Source: Dialister sp. UBA734
GTDB lineage: Bacteria; Bacillota; Negativicutes; Veillonellales; Dialisteraceae
Direction of reading: 5' to 3'
Assembly (NCBI GenBank): GCA_002297935.1
Contig: DBLC01000078.1
Span: 1-10,711, forward strand
Length of the DNA stretch: 10,711 nucleotides
Shown here piece after piece: positions 5,868 to 10,711 of the stretch (position 1 is its first letter; every line of letters begins with the position of its first letter). Below the pieces are notes generated by a model that had not been told where the DNA came from, did not search any database, and saw only the letters and a list, made by a program, of their open reading frames with translations. The position numbers and the translations under genes are program-made.

Positions 5868-7400
5868 ATGAAAATCAGTTCAGATGAAATTACATCTGTC
5901 ATTAAGAAACAGATTGAAAACTACAAAGTAGACCTCAATGTCGATGAAGTTGGTACAGTTCTTGAAGTCGGCGACGGCATTGCTCATATCTATGGGCTGG
6001 AAAACTGCATGGCCGGCGAATTGCTGGAACTGCCTAACGGCGTATACGGCATGGCTCTTAACCTGGAAGAAAGCAACGTAGGTGCCGTTCTTCTGGGCCG
6101 TTCTGAAACCATCAAAGAAGGCGACACAGTTAAAAGAACTGGCCGTCTGATGCAGGTTCCGGTAGGCGACGGCGTTATCGGCCGCGTAGTTAACGCACTG
6201 GGACAGCCAATCGATGGCAAAGGCGAAATCAAAGCTTCCGAATACCGCGACATTGAAATTAAAGCACCGGGCATTGCTGACAGACAGCCAGTTAATGTAC
6301 CGCTGCAGACAGGTCTGAAATCTATCGACTCCATGGTTCCGATCGGCCGTGGTCAGCGTGAACTTATCATCGGTGACCGTGGTACTGGTAAAACCGCTAT
6401 TGGTATCGATACCATCCTGAACCAGAAAGGTCAGAATGTCATTTGTATTTATGTATCCATTGGCCAGAAAAACTCCAACGTTGTTCGTGTATACGAAAAA
6501 CTGAAACAGGCTGGCGCTATGGATTACTCCATCATCGTCCATGCAGGCGCATCTGAAGGTTCCCCGATGCAGTACCTGGCACCATACTCTGGTGTCTCCA
6601 TCGCTGAATACTTCATGCATCAGGGCAAAGACGTCCTCATCATTTATGATGATCTGTCCAAACACGCTGTAGCATACCGTGCCATGTCCCTGCTGCTCCG
6701 TCGTCCACCAGGACGTGAAGCATACCCAGGCGATGTATTCTACCTGCATTCCAGACTGCTGGAACGTGCAGCTCGTCTGTCCAAAGAACTGGGCGGCGGC
6801 TCCATCACCGCACTGCCAATCATTGAAACCCTGGCAGGCGACGTAGGTGCATACATTCCAACCAACGTTATTTCCATTACCGATGGCCAGATTTACCTGG
6901 AAACAGCACTGTTCTATTCCGGTATCCGTCCGGCTATCAACGTAGGTCTGTCTGTATCCCGTGTAGGCGGCTCTGCTCAGATCAAAGCTATGAAACAGGT
7001 CGCAGGTACCCTGCGTCTGGATCTGGCTCAGTACAGAGAATTGGCAGCATTCGCACAGTTCGGTTCCGACCTGGACGCAGCTACCAAGGCACAGATCGAC
7101 CGTGGTCAGAGAACCACAGAAATCCTGAAACAGCCACAGTATACCCCATATCCGGTCGAAGACCAGGTACAGGCTATCTACGTAGCGGTTAACGGATATC
7201 TGGATGATATCGAAGTCAGCGAAGTCGTTGATTTTGAACATCAGATTCTCGCATTCCTCCATAGCAGCCATCCGGAAATCGGCGAAGACATCGTGAAGAA
7301 CAAGAAACTGACCGATGAAAACGAAGAAAGACTGAAAGCTGCTATTGCTGAATTCAAAGAACGCTACAACGCAAAAAAGTCTGAAACGGTAGAGGGGTGA
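5868..7400 (+). CDS. atpA: ATP synthase F1 subunit alpha
   Basis: The 510-residue non-catalytic nucleotide-binding subunit alternates with beta in the F1 head. The order is N-terminal beta-barrel (to about 95), nucleotide-binding domain with Walker A GDRGTGKT (169-176), and C-terminal helical domain. The catalytic-site arginine finger is Arg365 in the signature PAINVGLSVS (355-364, then Arg365). Other conserved stretches such as ETLAGDVGAYIPTNVIS (320-336) are intact. Length is normal. The ribosome binding site GAGGTGA (5851-5857) overlaps the atpH stop, with ten bases to the ATG. Codon use is narrow, as expected for a highly expressed gene. Confidence 0.98.
   Translation: MKISSDEITSVIKKQIENYKVDLNVDEVGTVLEVGDGIAHIYGLENCMAGELLELPNGVYGMALNLEESNVGAVLLGRSETIKEGDTVKRTGRLMQVPVGDGVIGRVVNALGQPIDGKGEIKASEYRDIEIKAPGIADRQPVNVPLQTGLKSIDSMVPIGRGQRELIIGDRGTGKTAIGIDTILNQKGQNVICIYVSIGQKNSNVVRVYEKLKQAGAMDYSIIVHAGASEGSPMQYLAPYSGVSIAEYFMHQGKDVLIIYDDLSKHAVAYRAMSLLLRRPPGREAYPGDVFYLHSRLLERAARLSKELGGGSITALPIIETLAGDVGAYIPTNVISITDGQIYLETALFYSGIRPAINVGLSVSRVGGSAQIKAMKQVAGTLRLDLAQYRELAAFAQFGSDLDAATKAQIDRGQRTTEILKQPQYTPYPVEDQVQAIYVAVNGYLDDIEVSEVVDFEHQILAFLHSSHPEIGEDIVKNKKLTDENEERLKAAIAEFKERYNAKKSETVEG
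7392..7400 (+). promoter_or_regulatory. Ribosome binding site of atpG overlapping the atpA stop
   Basis: GAGGGGTGA includes the TGA stop of atpA and lies five bases before the TTG start of atpG at 7406. The arrangement suggests that ribosomes finishing atpA restart on atpG. Confidence 0.8.
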
Positions 7401-7405
7401 TCTGA

Positions 7406-8281
7406 TTGGAAAGTACGCGTGATATAAAAGGGCGCATTAAATCTGTCACCAACATCCAGCAGATCACAAAAGCAATGAAGATGGTAGCCGCAGCCCGTCT
7501 GCGCAAAGCAGAAGAAAAAGCAAACGGCTCCCGTCCCTATGCTGAAAAAATCGGAGAGCTTCTGCGCCGTGCTTCTTCGGTAACACCCGGTTTCACCAGC
7601 CCGCTCTTCAGAACTGGCAAAGTGAAAAAGGTCGGATATCTCATTATCAGTGCAGATAAAGGCCTCGCCGGTGCTTATAACTCCAATGTTATGAAGCAGA
7701 CCATGCAGGAAATCTCCGGTAAGGATCGGTCAGAGTATGCACTTTATGTGTGCGGCAAACAGGGTAGAAACTACCTGAAATTCCGTGGCTTTGACCTGGA
7801 TTCCTATCATTTCGGCTTTTCTGATAAACCATCGGCTCAGAACTCTATCGACCTGGCAAAGGAAATGGTAGAATACTTCTCCAAAGAAGAAGTCGATGAA
7901 GTTTACATTATTTATACGAAATTCATCACTGCTCTCCGTCAGCAGGTGAAAGTACAGAAATTACTTCCTGTAGAAGCACCGGTTGATGAAGCAGACGGAG
8001 CAGATACAGCAGCCACTGGCGATGACGAATACATCTTCTTGCCAGATGCAGGCACTGTTCTTTCCAAACTGCTCCCGGAATATGTACAAGTGCAGGTTTA
8101 CAACGCCATGCTCCAGTCTGCTGCTTCCGAACTGGGAAGCCGAATGGCAGCTATGTCCGCTGCAACCGACAACGCAACCGAAAGAATCGCAGATCTCAAC
8201 CTGACCTACAACAAAGCTCGTCAGGCTCAGGTTACCAACGAAATCTCCGAAATCGTCGGCGGCGCAGCTGCGCTTGAATAA
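7406..8281 (+). CDS. atpG: ATP synthase F1 subunit gamma (central shaft)
   Basis: The 291-residue shaft protein turns inside the alpha/beta head and sits on the c-ring. The N-terminal helix contains the conserved IKSVTNIQQITKAMKMVAAA (11-30). The C-terminal helix (about 235-285) carries the family stretch from Asn256 (NATERIADL) onwards. Between them is the Rossmann-like domain with ISADKGLAGAYN (81-92). An acidic, low-complexity segment at about 190-207 (Glu/Asp/Ala rich) forms a variable loop. Length is normal. The TTG start is fixed by the ribosome binding site and by the conserved N-terminus. Confidence 0.97.
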   Translation: MESTRDIKGRIKSVTNIQQITKAMKMVAAARLRKAEEKANGSRPYAEKIGELLRRASSVTPGFTSPLFRTGKVKKVGYLIISADKGLAGAYNSNVMKQTMQEISGKDRSEYALYVCGKQGRNYLKFRGFDLDSYHFGFSDKPSAQNSIDLAKEMVEYFSKEEVDEVYIIYTKFITALRQQVKVQKLLPVEAPVDEADGADTAATGDDEYIFLPDAGTVLSKLLPEYVQVQVYNAMLQSAASELGSRMAAMSAATDNATERIADLNLTYNKARQAQVTNEISEIVGGAAALE

Positions 8282-8316
8282 ACCAGCATAAAGAATTTAA
8301 GGAGGAATGCTTCTTC

Positions 8317-9750
8317 ATGGCAAATGAACAGGAGATGCAGGTAGGTAAAGTTGTTCAGATCATCGGCGCAGTCGTAGATATTGCCTTCGATGATGACAAA
8401 GAACTTCCTGCTATCTATAACGCAATCCATGTAAAAGATGATAAATCCGGCGTTCCTGTTGATGTTATCTGTGAAACCATGCAGCACCTGGGCGACGGCG
8501 TCGTTCGTGCCGTAGCAATGAGCTCCACAGATGGCATGGTACGTGGAATGAAAGCAGTCGACACCGGCCGTGCAATTGCTGCACCGGTAGGCGACGGCTG
8601 CCTTGGACGTATTTTCAACGTTCTCGGACAGACAGTAGATAACGATCCGACAAAAGTGCCGGCATCTGACTACTGGCCAATTCACCGCCCGGCACCGGCC
8701 TTCAAAGACCAGTCCCCGGCAGCTGAAATTTTCGAAACCGGTATCAAAGTCGTAGACTTGATTTGCCCATACGCAAAAGGCGGTAAAATCGGTCTGTTCG
8801 GCGGCGCAGGCGTAGGTAAAACAGTCCTGATTCAGGAACTGATTCACAACGTCGCAACCGAACACGACGGCTGCTCCGTATTCTGCGGCGTAGGCGAACG
8901 TACCCGTGAAGGCAACGACCTTTGGGGCGAAATGAAAGACTCCGGCGTATTGAACAAAGTAGCACTGGTATACGGCCAGATGAACGAACCACCGGGAGCA
9001 CGTATGAGAGTTGCTCTGACTGGTCTGACCATGGCTGAATACTTCCGTGATAAACAGGGTCAGGACGTACTGCTCTTCGTTGATAACATCTTCCGTTTCG
9101 TACAGGCAGGTTCCGAAGTATCCGCACTGCTCGGCCGTATGCCATCCGCAGTAGGTTACCAGCCAACCCTGGCTACCGATATCGGCGAACTCCAGGAACG
9201 AATCACCTCTACCAAGACCGGTTCCATCACTTCCATTCAGGCTGTATACGTACCAGCCGATGACTTGACCGACCCGGCTCCAGCAGGCGTATTCACCCAC
9301 TTGGATGCTACCACCGTATTGAACCGTTCTATCGCAGAACTTGGTATTTACCCGGCAGTAGATCCGCTGGACTCCACTTCCCGTATCCTCGATCCAAACG
9401 TACTGGGTCAGGAACACTACGAAGTAGCCCGCGGCGTACAGGCTATTCTGCAGCGTTACAAAGAACTGCAGGATATCATCGCCATCCTCGGTATGGAAGA
9501 ACTTTCTGACGACGACAAAGTCATCGTTGCTCGTGCAAGAAAGATTCAGAGATTCCTGTCTCAGCCGTTCTTCGTAGCTGAACAGTTCACAGGCTCCCCA
9601 GGTAGATATGTACCACTGAAGGAAACCATCAGAGGCTTCAAGGAAATCCTCGCAGGCCAGCATGATGATATGCCTGAAGGTGCATTCTACATGGTCGGCA
9701 CAATTGATGAAGCAATCGAAAAGGCTGAAAAGATGAAGAAAGGGGAATAA
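8317..9750 (+). CDS. atpD: ATP synthase F1 subunit beta (catalytic)
   Basis: The 477-residue catalytic subunit makes ATP from ADP and phosphate. Walker A GGAGVGKT is at 162-169 with Lys168. The catalytic glutamate is Glu194 in GERTREGNDLW (193-203). The Walker B region is VLLFVDNIFRF (251-261). The family signature PAVDPLDSTS is at 346-355. The DELSEED lever, which pushes gamma and contacts epsilon, is EELSDDD (394-400), a conservative variant that keeps every acidic position. A strong AAGGAGG (8299-8305) precedes the ATG. Length is typical, and 35 bases separate it from atpG. Confidence 0.99.
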   Translation: MANEQEMQVGKVVQIIGAVVDIAFDDDKELPAIYNAIHVKDDKSGVPVDVICETMQHLGDGVVRAVAMSSTDGMVRGMKAVDTGRAIAAPVGDGCLGRIFNVLGQTVDNDPTKVPASDYWPIHRPAPAFKDQSPAAEIFETGIKVVDLICPYAKGGKIGLFGGAGVGKTVLIQELIHNVATEHDGCSVFCGVGERTREGNDLWGEMKDSGVLNKVALVYGQMNEPPGARMRVALTGLTMAEYFRDKQGQDVLLFVDNIFRFVQAGSEVSALLGRMPSAVGYQPTLATDIGELQERITSTKTGSITSIQAVYVPADDLTDPAPAGVFTHLDATTVLNRSIAELGIYPAVDPLDSTSRILDPNVLGQEHYEVARGVQAILQRYKELQDIIAILGMEELSDDDKVIVARARKIQRFLSQPFFVAEQFTGSPGRYVPLKETIRGFKEILAGQHDDMPEGAFYMVGTIDEAIEKAEKMKKGE

Positions 9751-9753
9751 GCC

Positions 9754-10173
9754 ATGGCTGATACCCTTACTAATCCGATGCACGTGGAAGTCATCAGTCC
9801 AGACGGCCCGATTTATCAGAATGACGGCGTAGACATGGTGGTTGCTCGTGCAGAAGATGGCGAATTTGCAGTACAGAAAGGCCATCTTCCTCTCGCTGCT
9901 GCTCTGACTATGTGCGTAGTACGCATTAAAAAAGGAGCAAATGAAGATAGAGTCGCTGTATTCGGCGGATTCCTGGAAAATAAAGGCAATCAGGTCAACG
10001 TCGTAGCTCCACTGGCCGAACTGGCTGGCGACATCGACGTAGCCCGTGCCCAGGCTGCCAAGAAACGCGCAGAAGACAGAATTCAGTCTCATAATAGCGA
10101 TATCGATATGGATCGTGCAAAGTTGGCTTTGCAGCGTGCTATTACACGCCTCAGAGCAACCAAATCCATCTAA
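9754..10173 (+). CDS. atpC: ATP synthase F1 subunit epsilon
   Basis: The 139-residue subunit binds the foot of gamma and can restrain ATP hydrolysis through its C-terminal helices. The N-terminal beta-sandwich covers about 8-86 and the two-helix tail about 90-136. The tail begins with IDVARA (94-99), which fits the I/L-D-x-x-R-A motif known for ATP binding by epsilon in Bacillus; ATP sensing here is inference. The gene begins three bases after atpD, whose end provides the ribosome binding site (AAAGGGGAA). It is the last gene of the operon and is followed directly by the terminator. Confidence 0.96.
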   Translation: MADTLTNPMHVEVISPDGPIYQNDGVDMVVARAEDGEFAVQKGHLPLAAALTMCVVRIKKGANEDRVAVFGGFLENKGNQVNVVAPLAELAGDIDVARAQAAKKRAEDRIQSHNSDIDMDRAKLALQRAITRLRATKSI

Positions 10174-10177
10174 GGCA

Positions 10178-10218
10178 AATAAAAAGAACCGCAACGTTAT
10201 GTTGCGGTTCTTTTTATT
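10178..10218 (+). terminator. Intrinsic terminator of the atp operon
   Basis: AAAAAGAACCGCAAC (10181-10195) pairs perfectly with GTTGCGGTTCTTTTT (10201-10215) around the loop GTTAT. Three more A/T pairs extend the stem to 18 bp. The T-run on the 3' side makes it a classic terminator, and the A-run on the 5' side means it could also stop transcription coming from the other strand. It starts five bases after the atpC stop. Confidence 0.95.
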
Positions 10219-10227
10219 GCAGTGAGG

Positions 10228-10502
10228 AGGTTCTGTAGCGGCGAGACGGCTGGAGAAACAGAGAGTGAGAATGTGTATGCAAAGGTTCTGTAGCGGTGAG
10301 ATGGTTGGAAAAACAGAGAGTGGGAGTATGTATGCAAAGGTTCTGTAGCGATGGGACGGCTGGAGAAACAGAGGGTGAGAATGTGTATGCAAAGGTTCTG
10401 TAGCGGCGGGATGGCTGGAGAAACAGAGGGTGAGAATGTGTATGCAAAGGTTCTGTAGCGATGAGATGGTTGGAAAAACAAAGAGTAGAACTGTGTATAC
10501 AA
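10228..10502. repeat. Tandem array of five 55-bp units
   Basis: Units begin with AGGTTCTGTAGCG at 10228, 10283, 10338, 10393 and 10448, each exactly 55 bp. Around each internal junction about 21 bases, from GTATGC through AGGTTCTGTAGCG, are invariant. In units 1-4, ten positions vary and all changes are transitions. Unit 5 is more diverged and has one transversion. The plus strand is purine-rich (about 69% in unit 1). The array starts ten bases after the atp terminator. Because 55 is not a multiple of three, this is not a protein repeat. No function is known to me. Confidence 0.93.
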
Positions 10503-10541
10503 AGGTTCTTTTGTATTTGAAATGAATACAATCAGAACCTT
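10502..10541. repeat. Hairpin at the junction of two opposed repeat arrays
   Basis: AAGGTTCT (10502-10509) pairs with AGAACCTT (10534-10541), and TTGTATT (10511-10517) pairs with AATACAA (10525-10531). One base is bulged on the left and two on the right, and the loop is seven bases. The outer stem is formed by the start of the 55-bp unit on one side and its inverted copy on the other, so this is the turning point of the array. Confidence 0.8.
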
Positions 10542-10653
10542 AGCATAGCGGAAATGGTGATATGTTGTTCCAGCGAAGTCATTCATCCAGAACCCTAGTA
10601 TAGCCAGATTGGGGATATGTTGCGCAAGAGAAATCGTGATTCCAGAACCTTAG
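10534..10653. repeat. Two diverged 55-bp units in inverted orientation, plus a partial third
   Basis: AGAACC recurs at 10534, 10589 and 10644, again exactly 55 bp apart. Read on the opposite strand, these units line up in phase with the upstream array without gaps: AGGTTCTG at the start, GCTGGA in the middle and TATGC near the end match. By hand count 29 of 55 positions agree between the 10534 unit and unit 1, and about 39 of 55 agree between the two inverted units. The third copy keeps only its first ten bases (10644-10653). Confidence 0.72.
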
Positions 10654-10711
10654 GAAACACTGATTTAATCATGGTTTGAAATTATTCTTGAATTTTTATT
10701 CAAAGCGAGGA
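10654..10711. other. AT-rich non-coding tail
   Basis: No gene or repeat of the 55-bp type is visible here. TTGAAT (10688-10693) and ATTCAA (10698-10703) can form a small hairpin around TTTT, too weak on its own to call a terminator. The window ends in non-coding DNA. Confidence 0.5.

Noticed and set aside
5880..7271. 463-codon open frame on the minus strand
   Set aside because: Entirely opposite atpA. Cys- and Phe-rich composition is typical of a codon-bias shadow.
9496..9516. EELSDDD instead of DELSEED in the beta subunit
   Set aside because: All acidic positions are kept; Asp/Glu swaps are common in this lever and do not suggest altered function.
8227..10392. 721-codon open frame on the minus strand
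   Set aside because: It lies opposite atpD and atpC, which have intact motifs, and its end runs through the stop-free repeat array. No family resemblance or ribosome binding site was seen, so it is a shadow of biased codon use.
10228..10502. CRISPR array
   Set aside because: The parts between the conserved cores are also highly alike, differing by a few transitions, whereas spacers would be unrelated. No cas gene is present.
10502..10653. Integron attC site or insertion-sequence end
   Set aside because: No integrase or transposase gene, and the inverted units are tandem 55-bp repeats, not a single imperfect palindrome with recombination boxes.

Overview
The window carries one complete F-type ATP synthase operon, preceded by two genes for making undecaprenyl-linked surface sugars and flanked on both sides by repeat-rich non-coding DNA. 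Protein types, gene order, strong Shine-Dalgarno sites, frequent TTG starts and moderate GC fit a Firmicute. A member of the Negativicutes (Dialister, Megasphaera, Veillonella relatives) is my best guess, but this is an inference from overall appearance and not a marker-based assignment.

Layout, all genes on the + strand. Positions 1-636 hold no credible gene but contain a 9-bp minisatellite, a 10-bp inverted repeat and a probable promoter. A WecA/TagO-type sugar-phosphate transferase (637-1698) and a UDP-GlcNAc 2-epimerase (1807-2952) follow, separated by a long imperfect hairpin built from 7-bp repeats. A good extended -10 promoter sits over the end of the epimerase gene. It leads into atpZ, atpI, atpB (a), atpE (c), atpF (b), atpH (delta), atpA (alpha), atpG (gamma), atpD (beta) and atpC (epsilon), with mostly very short gaps. 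A perfect 18-bp-stem terminator closes the operon at 10178-10218. The last 490 bases are non-coding: five 55-bp tandem repeats, a junction hairpin, then two diverged copies of the same 55-bp unit in the opposite orientation.

How the genes work together. The transferase and epimerase would supply lipid-linked GlcNAc and ManNAc-type precursors for an envelope polysaccharide. The operon encodes the full rotary machine: F1 (alpha, beta, gamma, delta, epsilon), Fo (a, b, c) and two small membrane proteins thought to help c-ring assembly or stability. All catalytic motifs I could check are intact.

Most worth a second look: subunit c has lost all five glycines of its inner-helix motif (replaced by Ala/Ala/Ala/Ser/Ser) and has an extra carboxylate (Asp29) at the position of the sodium-site glutamine, beside the essential Glu62-Ser63. 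This bears on ring size and coupling ion. The 55-bp inverted tandem repeat array is the other notable item. I found no wholly new multi-gene system here.
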